A stretch of DNA of 64,000 nucleotides from Pseudoxanthomonas wuyuanensis (lineage in GTDB: Bacteria > Pseudomonadota > Gammaproteobacteria > Xanthomonadales > Xanthomonadaceae), in assembly GCF_900215535.1 (NCBI RefSeq), contig NZ_OCND01000003.1, forward strand, positions 131,737 to 195,736. Direction: 5' to 3'. Shown here piece by piece: positions 1 through 8,420 of this stretch. Positions within the stretch are counted from its first letter, which is position 1. The number at the start of each line of letters is the position of its first letter. A program made the translations under genes and the position numbers. Below the pieces are notes generated by a model, which saw nothing but the letters and a program-made list of their open reading frames with translations, was not told where the DNA came from and did not search any database.

Positions 1-693
1 AGCCTGCAGCGGCGCCTGTCGGCCTGCCGCAGTTTCTACCAGTGGCTGCTCAGGCATGGCCGCATCGCCGCCAGTCCGGCCGCCGGCCTGCGTGCGCCGA
101 AAGCGCCGCGCAAGCTGCCACAGGTGCTGGATGCCGACGAGGCCACGCGCCTGGTCGAAGTGCCCACCGATGCGCCGCTGGGCCTGCGCGACCGCGCGCT
201 GCTGGAGCTGTTCTATTCCTCCGGTCTGCGCCTGAGCGAGCTGTGCGCGCTGCACTGGGGCGATCTGGATCTGGCCGACGGCCTGGTCACCGTGATCGGC
301 AAGGGCAACAAGCAGCGCAAGGTGCCGGTCGGCTCGCATGCGCGCAATGCGCTGGCGGCGTGGCAGAGCGAACAGGGCGCCACCCGCGAAATGCCGGTGT
401 TCCCCGGCCGCGGCGGCGGTCCGATTTCGCAGCGCGCCGTGCAGATCCGGATCAAGCAGCTGGCGCAGCGGCAGGGGCTGTTCAAGCATGTGCATCCGCA
501 TATGCTGCGGCACAGCTTCGCCAGCCACATCCTGGAATCGTCCGGCGATCTGCGCGGCGTGCAGGAATTGCTGGGCCATGCCGACATCGCCACCACCCAG
601 ATCTACACCCACCTGGATTTCCAGCATCTGGCCAAGGTCTACGATGCCGCGCATCCGCGCGCCAAAAGGCGAGTAAAGAGTAAAGAGGAGTGA
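1..693 (+). CDS. xerC: Tyrosine recombinase XerC (3' part; start lies before the window)
   Basis: Site-specific tyrosine recombinase that, with XerD, resolves chromosome dimers at dif. The frame is open from base 1, so the N-terminus is cut off; about 230 residues remain, covering the end of the SAM-like DNA-binding domain and the whole catalytic domain. The catalytic set is visible: Arg in GLRLSELC (codon at 229), Lys in GKGNKQRKV, His-x-x-Arg in [10 protein letters not shown], His in [10 protein letters not shown] and the nucleophile Tyr in IYTHLDF (codon at 604). The protein ends [13 protein letters not shown]. The last residues and the TGA at 691-693 are read from the left arm of a purine-rich inverted repeat, so the tail looks repeat-derived. 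hslV and hslU follow on the same strand, an order common in gammaproteobacteria. Confidence 0.96.
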   Translation, partial: SLQRRLSACRSFYQWLLRHGRIAASPAAGLRAPKAPRKLPQVLDADEATRLVEVPTDAPLGLRDRALLELFYSSGLRLSELCALHWGDLDLADGLVTVIGKGNKQRKVPVGSHARNALAAWQSEQGATREMPVFPGRGGGPISQRAVQIRIKQLAQRQGLFKHVHPHMLRHSFASHILESSGDLRGVQELLGHADIATTQIYTHLDFQHLAKVYDAAHPRAKRRVKSKEE

Positions 694-760
694 GAAGCGA
701 GTGATGGCTCTGCTTTTCTTTCATTTCTCACTCCTCTTTACTCTTCACCCATTTCTCTCG
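669..760. repeat. Purine/pyrimidine inverted repeat between xerC and hslV
   Basis: A perfect 21-bp inverted repeat: purine arm 676-696, pyrimidine arm 725-745, 28-nt spacer. The purine arm begins AAGAGTAAAGAGG and contains the xerC stop codon. Built from the same short words (GAGTGAG, AAAGAGG, GAACGAG) as the elements at 1367, 11017, 18990, 23768 and 63312. In RNA it would form a stable hairpin with a purine 5' arm and a pyrimidine 3' arm. Function unknown; terminator, attenuator or mRNA-stability roles are possible. Confidence 0.85.
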
Positions 761-814
761 CTCTTGAACTCGTTCCGCTCATCCCCACCTCTGTAGGAAC
801 ACCCCGGAGGCCGC

Positions 815-1366
815 ATGGACCCCAGCCAGAATCCCAACGTTTTCCACGCCACCACCATCATCTCGGTCCGCCGCAACGGCCATGTCGCCGTCGCCGGCGA
901 CGGCCAGGTCACCCTGGGCCACACGGTGATGAAGGGCAACGCGCGCAAGGTGCGCCGGCTGGGCCGCGACGGCCAGGTACTGGCCGGTTTCGCCGGTGCC
1001 GCCGCCGATGCGTTCACGCTGTTCGAACTGTTCGAAGCCAAGCTGGAGAAACACGGCCAGCTGCAGCGCGCCGCGGTCGAACTGGCCAAGGACTGGCGCA
1101 CCGAGCGCCGCCTGGGCAAGCTGGAAGCGTTGCTGGCGGTGGCCGACAAGGAAACCTCGCTGATCATCAGCGGCACCGGCGACGTGATCGAGCCGGAAGA
1201 CGGCATCATCGCCATCGGTTCCGGCGGCTCCTACGCACTGTCGGCGGCCCGCGCGCTGATGACCCATACCGAGCTGGACGCCAAATCCATCGCAGTCGAA
1301 TCGCTCAACATCGCCGGCGACATCTGCATCTATACGAATCGCAACGTGGTGGTGGAGGAGCTGTAG
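815..1366 (+). CDS. hslV: ATP-dependent protease subunit HslV
   Basis: Threonine peptidase of the cytoplasmic HslUV (ClpQY) protease, which degrades misfolded and regulatory proteins in heat shock; it forms double hexamers capped by the HslU ATPase. The 183-residue protein matches HslV throughout ([46 protein letters not shown]). The catalytic Thr is residue 13, so 12 residues ([12 protein letters not shown]) must be removed; Escherichia coli HslV loses only its initiator Met. The start is supported by a GGAGG ribosome binding site a few bases upstream. xerC lies upstream and hslU 371 bases downstream, the gap being filled by a repeat. Confidence 0.97.
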   Translation: MDPSQNPNVFHATTIISVRRNGHVAVAGDGQVTLGHTVMKGNARKVRRLGRDGQVLAGFAGAAADAFTLFELFEAKLEKHGQLQRAAVELAKDWRTERRLGKLEALLAVADKETSLIISGTGDVIEPEDGIIAIGSGGSYALSAARALMTHTELDAKSIAVESLNIAGDICIYTNRNVVVEEL

Positions 1367-1735
1367 GGGCGAGGAACGAGTGGAGAGGAACGATGAAGCT
1401 AGAAACGAGTGAAGAGGAACGATGAAGCTAGAAACGAGTGAAGAGGAACGATGAAGCTAGAAACGAGTGAAGAGGAACGAGAAACGAGTAAAAGCCTGCT
1501 CAGAGACATCGTTTCTTCTCTCCGCTCCAGCTGTTGCCGTTGCTTCTCACTCGTTTCTCACTCCTCTCCACTCGTTCCTAGCCCCTCGTTGCCCCCCACT
1601 CACTTCTCACTCCTCTTCACTCGTTTCTCGTTCCTCTTCACTCGTTCCTAGCCCCTCGTTGCTCCCCACTCGTTTCTCGCTCCTCTCCACTCGTTCCTAG
1701 CTCCTCACTCCTCCCCACTCGTTCCCAGCTCCTGC
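1367..1735. repeat. Complex purine/pyrimidine repeat filling the hslV-hslU gap
   Basis: Fills the whole gap. The left part is purine-rich and holds three full 29-bp tandem copies starting at 1385, 1414 and 1443 (each beginning GAGGAACGATGAAGCTAG) and a partial fourth at 1472. After a unique centre (about 1495-1540) the sequence becomes pyrimidine-rich and repeats the complement (CTCACTCCTCTTCACTCG, CTCGTTCCTAGCCCCTCGTT) up to the hslU start. Overall a long imperfect inverted repeat. The small ORFs inside it are translations of the repeat, not genes. Confidence 0.85.
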
Positions 1736-1737
1736 CC

Positions 1738-3108
<1,371 letters not shown>

Positions 3109-3131
3109 GCTGGCAACGGCGTCAGTGTCTT

Positions 3132-3163
3132 GCGGCCCGCCTTGTGCGGGCCGCGCTGTTTTC
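3132..3163 (+). terminator. Rho-independent terminator after hslU
   Basis: Perfect 9-bp stem GCGGCCCGC (3132-3140) / GCGGGCCGC (3146-3154) with a 5-nt loop, followed by GCTGTTTT. It sits 23 bases after the hslU stop. Confidence 0.75.
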
Positions 3164-3376
3164 GCGTCCCGATCGGACACCATTGACGGAAGCGGTATCG
3201 GCAGTTGGCGCGGTTCCGGTGCGGATGCGACATACGAAAGGCGCATTCGGTCGATGCGCAGGATTAAGCATCCCGGTGGTTGCGTTGTGGACAGTTGCCT
3301 GCACGCATAAGCTTGCCGGCACGCCAGGCGGCAAGCAACGACAGCCGCTGCATCCCCTTCCATGCGAGATATCCCC

Positions 3377-4324
3377 ATGAGCCACACTTCGCTTTCCGTC
3401 CTGATGACCGCGCTGCTGGCTGGCGCAATGCTGTCCGGCTGTTCCGAACCGCAACCCGTCGCCGGGACGGCCGCGGTTGCGGACGCGCCGGTCGCGACGC
3501 AGCCGGCCAGCCATCCCGACGCGTTTGGCTTCCGCATCGGCACGCTCGATGCGGTCGCGTTGAAAGATGGAGACATCGATATCGCCAACGATGGCAAGAC
3601 CTTCGGCGTCGGCGAGCCGACCGACCAGGTGGCCGCGTTGCTGGCCGCCGCGGGGCAACCGGCCGATGTCCTTCACCTGAGCATCCAGCCGCTGCTGGTG
3701 CGTAGCGATGCGCGGATCCTGCTGTTCGACACCGGCGCGGCGGACGCTTCCTTCGCGCGCGCCGGCCGCCTGCCAGCCTCGCTGCAGGCCGCTGGCGTCG
3801 AACCGGCCCAGGTCACCGATATTTTCATTTCGCACGCGCACCCCGATCACGTCGGCGGCCTGCTGACCGGCGAAGGCGCGCTCGCCTTCCCCAATGCCGC
3901 CATCCACCTGTCGGCACCCGAATGGGAAGCCATGAAGAGCCAGGCCGGCGCCGCCGATCTTGTCGCCGCCATCGCACCGAAGGTGGTCAGCTTCCAGCCC
4001 GGCGCCGAGATCGTTCCCGGCGTGGTCACGGCGGTGGCGGTGGAAGGTCACACGCCGGGGCATACCGCCTACGAAATCGCATCGGGTGATGAGCGCCTGC
4101 TGTATATCGGCGACTCGGCGCACCATTACGTGATCTCGGTGCAGCACCCGGAATGGACCGTGCAATTCGACGGCAACGCGCCGCTGTCGCAGGCCAGCCG
4201 GCGCGCGCTGCTGCAGCGTGCCGCCGACGGCAATCTGCGCGTCTACGCCGTGCATTTCCCATTCCCCGGCCTGGGCCAGGTCAATGCCCGGGACGGCAGC
4301 TTTGTGTGGGTTCCGGAGCAATGA
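3377..4324 (+). CDS. MBL-fold metallohydrolase, predicted lipoprotein
   Basis: Metallo-beta-lactamase-fold hydrolase with a bacterial lipoprotein signal: hydrophobic stretch then lipobox LSGC with Cys about residue 24. The start at 3377 (MSHTSLSVLM) gives the best signal peptide; an in-frame ATG at 3362 would add five residues. Zinc-binding motif HAHPDH is at residues 153-158, and later metal ligands are likely in EGHTPGHTA and GDSAHHYV. The layout resembles secreted or periplasmic MBL hydrolases, including the lactonase branch, but the substrate cannot be told from sequence. Monocistronic between the hslU terminator and a 10-bp stem-loop downstream. Confidence 0.85.
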   Translation: MSHTSLSVLMTALLAGAMLSGCSEPQPVAGTAAVADAPVATQPASHPDAFGFRIGTLDAVALKDGDIDIANDGKTFGVGEPTDQVAALLAAAGQPADVLHLSIQPLLVRSDARILLFDTGAADASFARAGRLPASLQAAGVEPAQVTDIFISHAHPDHVGGLLTGEGALAFPNAAIHLSAPEWEAMKSQAGAADLVAAIAPKVVSFQPGAEIVPGVVTAVAVEGHTPGHTAYEIASGDERLLYIGDSAHHYVISVQHPEWTVQFDGNAPLSQASRRALLQRAADGNLRVYAVHFPFPGLGQVNARDGSFVWVPEQ

Positions 4325-4362
4325 ACCGGTATAGCCGCTGAATCACCGGCAGCCCAACGCCT

Positions 4363-4387
4363 GGCGGCCCGCTCTGTGCGGGCCGCC
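4363..4387. terminator. GC stem-loop after the MBL-fold gene
   Basis: Perfect 10-bp inverted repeat GGCGGCCCGC / GCGGGCCGCC around TCTGT. No T-run follows (next bases ATATTC), so it is a possible terminator or 3'-end stabiliser. Stem and loop resemble the hslU terminator. Confidence 0.45.
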
Positions 4388-4482
4388 ATATTCAGTAGCG
4401 TACAAGTGCGCAAAGCAGCGGCCAACATTCAAGCCGAACCCGCTTCACCGGCTGGACTAATTTGGTGGCTGGCGATCACCGC

Positions 4483-4659
4483 ATGATCTACGGGGATCTT
4501 TCGATCATTTTCGGCCCAGGTCCATTTGGCTTTGTAGGTATCCGTCAGAGCTTGGAACTGGATCAAGCGCTTCTAATGCTTGCGTGTCCAGTTCCAATGG
4601 TCGCTGTGCTTTACTGGACGTTGGCGAGATGGCCGCGGAGATTGTCGGGTGAGCACTGA
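4483..4659 (+). CDS. Possible small membrane protein (low confidence)
   Basis: A 58-codon frame from ATG 4483 with one hydrophobic segment (ALLMLACPVPMVAVLYWTLA) followed by basic residues. I recognise no family. The surrounding 4388-4809 stretch has no other convincing gene and has somewhat lower GC than its neighbours, so it could be a small gene or a decayed remnant. Confidence 0.25.
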   Translation: MIYGDLSIIFGPGPFGFVGIRQSLELDQALLMLACPVPMVAVLYWTLARWPRRLSGEH

Positions 4660-4683
4660 CCGTTCATTCAAGCGTTGGATGCC

Positions 4684-4776
4684 ATGAGATCGGTCATCAC
4701 CGCCGCTCTGTTCTTTCTGTCTGGCCTTGCTGCGGCCCAGGACTGCACCGGTCATGGCGCTGTCGCCGGCTGCTGA
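4684..4776 (+). pseudogene. Signal-peptide-like mini-ORF, possible gene remnant
   Basis: A 30-codon frame whose first 19 residues read as a typical Sec signal peptide (MRSVITAALFFLSGLAAAQ), then DCTGHGAVAGC and a stop. A signal peptide with almost no mature protein suggests a truncated gene. It might instead be a very small secreted peptide. It ends just before the 3' end of the convergent DUF1579-like gene. Confidence 0.3.
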
Positions 4777-4809
4777 CGGTCAACTGCATTGGGCGGCCCA
4801 ATGCAGGGT

Positions 4810-5406
4810 CTAGTCGGATTCCATGACGCGAGTATCGATTGCAATCCAGTTGGCTTCCCAGGTGCGTCCGCCGTCGTCGGAGAACGCCTGCTCGAACCGC
4901 GCCGAGTCGCGGGTGATCTGCGAAATCACGAAGCGCACCAGCACTGCACGGCCGTCGAAGTCTTCCTGGCCGTAGAATTCGCCGCGGCCGTTTCGGAAAC
5001 CGCCGTAGACCGGGTGGCTCAGGGTGCCGTTGCGCGCACTGGCGTAGTTCAGGTTCCACTGCTCCGTGTGCGGGTTGTAGAGACGCAGGCTGGCACCCTC
5101 GATGCGTCCGGCAGGGCCTTCCACGCGCAACTCGACCAGGTTCGCACGGCCGTCGAGTACCTGCCGCACGACGCTGGTTCCGGCGTACTCGACCCATTCG
5201 TCCGATCCGGACAGCGGGCTTTTCAGCCGGCGCAGTTCGGTCTTCCAGGTGCCGATTTCCCAATCGAAGTCGTGCTGGCCGCCGCTCGGGTCAGCATCGG
5301 AAACCGGTTGCAGCGCCACAGAAGGCGCATGCACCAACAGCAAAGCCGCCAGCAGAAACGCATGCTTGAGCGCACGGTCGAATCGGATTTCCACGCCACT
5401 TTGCAT
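4810..5406 (-). CDS. Secreted DUF1579-like protein
   Basis: 198-residue protein with an N-terminal signal peptide (KHAFLLAALLLVHAPSVA) and a mature part beginning HDFDWEIGTWKTELRRL. The WEIGTW-type motif followed by VVRQVLDGRANLVEL and LRLYNPHTEQWNL is typical of the DUF1579-like family of lipocalin-like proteins of unknown function. The open frame continues upstream to 5973, but that part is antisense to the HxlR gene; the ATG at 5406 gives the signal peptide. It is transcribed divergently from the HxlR regulator across a gap holding a palindrome, so it is probably that regulator's target. Confidence 0.8.
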   Translation of the reverse strand: MQSGVEIRFDRALKHAFLLAALLLVHAPSVALQPVSDADPSGGQHDFDWEIGTWKTELRRLKSPLSGSDEWVEYAGTSVVRQVLDGRANLVELRVEGPAGRIEGASLRLYNPHTEQWNLNYASARNGTLSHPVYGGFRNGRGEFYGQEDFDGRAVLVRFVISQITRDSARFEQAFSDDGGRTWEANWIAIDTRVMESD

Positions 5407-5419
5407 TGTCCCGCTCCGT

Positions 5420-5436
5420 TTCGCATGATGTGCGAA
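5420..5436. promoter_or_regulatory. Palindrome, likely HxlR operator
   Basis: Perfect inverted repeat TTCGCA-TGATG-TGCGAA in the gap between the divergent DUF1579-like and HxlR genes. HxlR proteins are dimeric winged-helix regulators that bind such dyads. The palindrome covers the candidate ATGs at 5425 and 5428, favouring 5458 as the real hxlR-type start. Confidence 0.5.
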
Positions 5437-5457
5437 GAATGCAGGTGCGAGGCGACC

Positions 5458-5856
5458 ATGAACAAGAAGGCACCTGCAGGTAACCATGGGCGATTGGAAG
5501 GTTGCCCGCTTGCGGCGGCATTTGCGGCCATCGGCGGCAAGTGGAAACTGACGATCCTCTACTGGCTTGCGCACGGCGAACTGCACTTTGCAGGATTGCA
5601 ACGCCGCGCCGCACCCATCTCCCATAAGGTGCTGGCCGAGCAACTGCGCGAACTCGAAGCCGCGGGCATCGTCGACCGGACACCGACGGGTGCCGTACCT
5701 GCGCCGGTCATCTACCAGCTGACGACCTATGGGCAGACGCTGCTGCCGATCATCGAGTCCGTGCGCATATGGGGCGAAGGCCATCTGCGGCGCTCGTCGG
5801 CGCTCACGCGGTCCGATGCAAGGGGGTGCAGCATGCCGATCGGGGAGGGTGGGTGA
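5458..5856 (+). CDS. HxlR-family transcriptional regulator
   Basis: 132-residue winged-helix regulator. The family signature is clear: CPLAAAFAAIGGKWKLTILYW, then HFAGLQRR, ISHKVLAEQLRELEAAGIV and an ALPIIESVRIWGE-like C-terminal helix (here LLPIIESVRIWGEGH). The Cys in EGCPL is the position used for redox or electrophile sensing in some HxlR proteins; whether it is used here is unknown. In-frame ATGs at 5425 and 5428 exist, but they fall inside a palindrome that looks like the operator, so 5458 (MNKKAPAG) is chosen. Divergent from the DUF1579-like gene. Confidence 0.88.
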   Translation: MNKKAPAGNHGRLEGCPLAAAFAAIGGKWKLTILYWLAHGELHFAGLQRRAAPISHKVLAEQLRELEAAGIVDRTPTGAVPAPVIYQLTTYGQTLLPIIESVRIWGEGHLRRSSALTRSDARGCSMPIGEGG

Positions 5857-5932
5857 AGACCGCACTGTTGCTCCACATGTTGTGGGAGCTTGGTGCTGTG
5901 GCCGCGGGTGCGCGCACGCACTCCGTACAGGC

Positions 5933-6979
5933 CTAGCGCGCCTTGGCGGCGTTGCGCCGACGCGTGTCCTCAACTAGCTGATCGCGCGCGGCCCGTTGCA
6001 GGCGCGTGATGCTTACCTGGTCCGGCGCCACGCCCAGTCGAGCGGTCAGGTCGGCGACTACGCGCTTGTTGGCGTAGGTGTGCGGGGAGTCGATGTCGTC
6101 GCTCTGTGCAGTGGTCATCGTCGCCAGCCGTTTGGCGCTGACCTCCTGTGCAAGCGCGAGTTCGACCAGCTTGGCGCGGTATTCCAGCTCCCATGCGGCC
6201 AGGTTGGGAAATGCGTTCTGGTCGGCGAAGTGTTGCGTTTCATGGCCCAGGAACACCACCCGGAACGCCTCGCTGTCGAGTCCTTCGGTGTAGCTCGGCA
6301 TCACCGCGTACAGCGCTTCGGCTGTGGCCCATCCGCCGGCGGAACCGCGCTCGCAGCGACCGTAGGCCGTCCAGCCGCGGCTGGCGAAATCGTCCAGCAG
6401 TTCCACGCGCACGGTATACGGGCCCTCGGGAAGCTCGACGGTGTAAGGCCTGGTCTCCTGCCTGCGCCACAGTATCAGTTCGCGCAGCGGCAACGTGCGG
6501 CCCGGTTGCGCGTGGTAACCGCGCGCGAGTAGTTGGCCCTGCAGGATCGGTTCGAGCGCGTCCATGTCCCGGACATCCTCCGCATCGGTGCCCAGGTGAT
6601 CGCGCAGCCTCGCCAGCAGCGTGGCTTCGAACTCTGCGCGTCGTGCCGGCGTCTTCATGGCATGCCACCAGTAGTCCTGGTAGTCGCGCAGTATCCGGCG
6701 GACGAATTCGTCGGCGATGGCATCGGTGGCGAACACCGGGACGTCGGCGTGCCGTGCCAGCATGCAGGCACGGTACACCGCGTCCTTGTCCTGGAAGTCT
6801 TGCTTCGGCACGGCGGCCAGAGCCCGCACGGCGCGCCGGCTGTCGCCCTGCAGGACGGCGTTGGTGGATTCGGCGATCGCAGCAGCGGCGGCCGGCGTGG
6901 ATTCAGCGGGTTTTCCGGCCCATGCCAGCGTCGCGGTGGTGGTGCATGCGGTCAGTGCAACAATGCGGAGGAGCTTCAT
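5933..6979 (-). CDS. Secreted protein with HExxH motif, putative zinc peptidase
   Basis: 348 residues with a signal peptide (MKLLRIVALTACTTTATLAWA). I do not recognise a named family. At residues 246-250 it has HETQH, followed by WELEYR with Glu 264 and Glu 266; HExxH with a downstream Glu is the layout of gluzincin-type zinc peptidases. The rest is mixed alpha-helical with several Arg/Glu-rich stretches. It lies 54 bases downstream of the AraC-family gene on the same strand and may be co-transcribed with it. Peptidase function is inferred from the motif only. Confidence 0.6.
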   Translation of the reverse strand: MKLLRIVALTACTTTATLAWAGKPAESTPAAAAAIAESTNAVLQGDSRRAVRALAAVPKQDFQDKDAVYRACMLARHADVPVFATDAIADEFVRRILRDYQDYWWHAMKTPARRAEFEATLLARLRDHLGTDAEDVRDMDALEPILQGQLLARGYHAQPGRTLPLRELILWRRQETRPYTVELPEGPYTVRVELLDDFASRGWTAYGRCERGSAGGWATAEALYAVMPSYTEGLDSEAFRVVFLGHETQHFADQNAFPNLAAWELEYRAKLVELALAQEVSAKRLATMTTAQSDDIDSPHTYANKRVVADLTARLGVAPDQVSITRLQRAARDQLVEDTRRRNAAKAR

Positions 6980-7033
6980 GGTGTCGATCCGGCAAGCGGC
7001 GGGAGGTCGCCTTTGCCGTCTATTGCACTGCGA

Positions 7034-7726
7034 TCAGCGGCCGGCGTCTTGAACGGATTTGACCTGCCGGCGAAGCTGCGAAGGCGTGGCGCCGGTGGCC
7101 GCACGCAGGGTACGGCTCAGGTGGGCCTGATCGGCGAAGCCGCTGAGCGCGGCGATGTCCGCCAGTCCCCGCCCGCTGTCCAGTAGCCGCAGCGCCCGGC
7201 GGCAACGCAGTTCGCGGCGCAGCAACTGCGGCGGCATGCCATGCGATTTCCGGAAGCTACGCGAGACGTGCGCCAGCGAGACGCCCGCGTAGCGTGCAAG
7301 CACTGAGATGTCGAGGTCGCCGTGTTCGAGTTCGTGCAGGAACGTGGTCTGCCATGCAGGCAGCGCGAGTCGCTCGGCCGGCATGCCGGCCGCGATCAGT
7401 TCGCCCAGCCGGTGCGGAGCCCGTACGAACATGGCCTGGGCCTCCTTCACATTGGCTACGCGCAGCACGTGCAGGCCATCACCCGCCAGGCCGGTCGCCA
7501 GGGCGATATTCACCACCCTGGCGCCATGCCGGCCGAAGCGGTTGCCATGGGTGTGCCAGCGCGGGTGCAACAGCAGCGTGCCGGGCACGCACTCGATCGG
7601 GCCGTCGGGGCTGACCTCGATGTGGCTGCCATCCACCACCAGGGCGGCATAGGCGCCGTCGTGGCGATGCGTGTGGAGCAAATCGCAGGCGCCGTGTCGG
7701 GTTTCGTAGCTGGGAGGGGTACGCAT
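7034..7726 (-). CDS. AraC-family transcriptional regulator
   Basis: 230 residues: an N-terminal cupin-like sensor domain (HTHRHDGAYAALVVDG, PGTLLLHPRWHTHGNRF) and a C-terminal pair of helix-turn-helix motifs (ISVLARYAGVSLAHVSRSF and LADIAALSGFADQAHLSRTL), the classic AraC/XylS arrangement. The open frame runs back to 8518, but only from ATG 7726 does it look like protein; the upstream part is antisense or overlaps the deaminase. Target unknown. Neighbours on the same strand are a cytosine deaminase-like gene upstream and the HExxH protein downstream. Confidence 0.85.
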   Translation of the reverse strand: MRTPPSYETRHGACDLLHTHRHDGAYAALVVDGSHIEVSPDGPIECVPGTLLLHPRWHTHGNRFGRHGARVVNIALATGLAGDGLHVLRVANVKEAQAMFVRAPHRLGELIAAGMPAERLALPAWQTTFLHELEHGDLDISVLARYAGVSLAHVSRSFRKSHGMPPQLLRRELRCRRALRLLDSGRGLADIAALSGFADQAHLSRTLRAATGATPSQLRRQVKSVQDAGR

Positions 7727-7802
7727 GACGCAATCCTGAGGCGGGCCGAAGCGGCCCGGCCAGTGGCGGAAGTCAGCCTCTCCCGCAGCGCGCGCCGTCC
7801 CT

Positions 7803-8258
7803 TCACTCCTCCCCGATATCCTCATTCCACACGTCGGGATTGGCCTTGATGTAGTCGCCCAGCATGTCGATGCATTCCTGGTTGTGCAGGTCGATGACGT
7901 TGACGCCGTTCTCGCGCAGCCAGTCGATGCCGCCGGGGAAGTTGACCGATTCGCCCACCACCACGGTGCCGATGTTGAACTGGCGCACCAGGCCGCTGCA
8001 GTACCAGCATGGCGCCAGCGTGGTGACCATGATGGTGTCCTGGTAGCGGCGCTGGCGGCCGGCCTTGCGGAAGGCATCGGTTTCGCCATGAACGGAGGGG
8101 TCGTTTTCCTGGATGCGGCGGTTGTGGCCGCAGCCCAGCAGGCGGCCGTCGTTGCGGTACAGCGCCGCGCCGATCGGGATGCCGCCCTCAGCCAGGCCCT
8201 GGCGGGCCTCGGCGATGGCGGTTTCCAGCAGGGCGCGGTAATCGATGGCGGTGGGCAT
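7803..8258 (-). CDS. Yeast-type cytosine/nucleoside deaminase
   Basis: 151-residue zinc deaminase of the cytidine deaminase superfamily. Active-site residues are His57 and Glu59 (VHGETDAF) and Cys84/Cys87 (APCWYC). The length and the C-terminus (MLGDYIKANPDVWNEDIGEE) closely resemble fungal cytosine deaminase (Fcy1 type), which salvages cytosine to uracil, rather than the larger amidohydrolase-type bacterial CodA. By inference a pyrimidine-salvage enzyme; guanine deaminase or another nucleobase deaminase is the main alternative. Same strand as the AraC gene, 76 bases upstream of it. Confidence 0.8.
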   Translation of the reverse strand: MPTAIDYRALLETAIAEARQGLAEGGIPIGAALYRNDGRLLGCGHNRRIQENDPSVHGETDAFRKAGRQRRYQDTIMVTTLAPCWYCSGLVRQFNIGTVVVGESVNFPGGIDWLRENGVNVIDLHNQECIDMLGDYIKANPDVWNEDIGEE

Positions 8259-8420
8259 GTGCAGGCCGGGGCGGTGGAGTGGGGGAATGGTGCCATGACG
8301 GGGGCCGGCGCGCCGCCGACGCTGCACAACGGGTCACGGACAACCGGGCCGATCTGTTGCATGCTTGCGCCATTGGGGGCTGGCCGAATGCTGGCGAGCT
8401 GGATGCAAACGGGGAATGAC

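Noticed and set aside
1385..1480. CRISPR-like array of 29-bp repeats in the hslV-hslU gap
   Set aside because: The copies are directly adjacent with no spacers, and no cas genes are present; it is a tandem repeat.
1451..1700. ORFs of 66 and 77 codons inside the hslV-hslU gap
   Set aside because: Their sequence is only translated repeat (Ser/Phe/Leu-rich words); frames overlap each other.
5407..5973. N-terminal extension of the DUF1579-like frame
   Set aside because: It is antisense to the HxlR gene; the signal peptide begins at 5406.
7884..8420. N-terminal extension of the M6-like protease frame
   Set aside because: It is antisense to the cytosine deaminase gene and would bury the signal peptide that begins at 8421.
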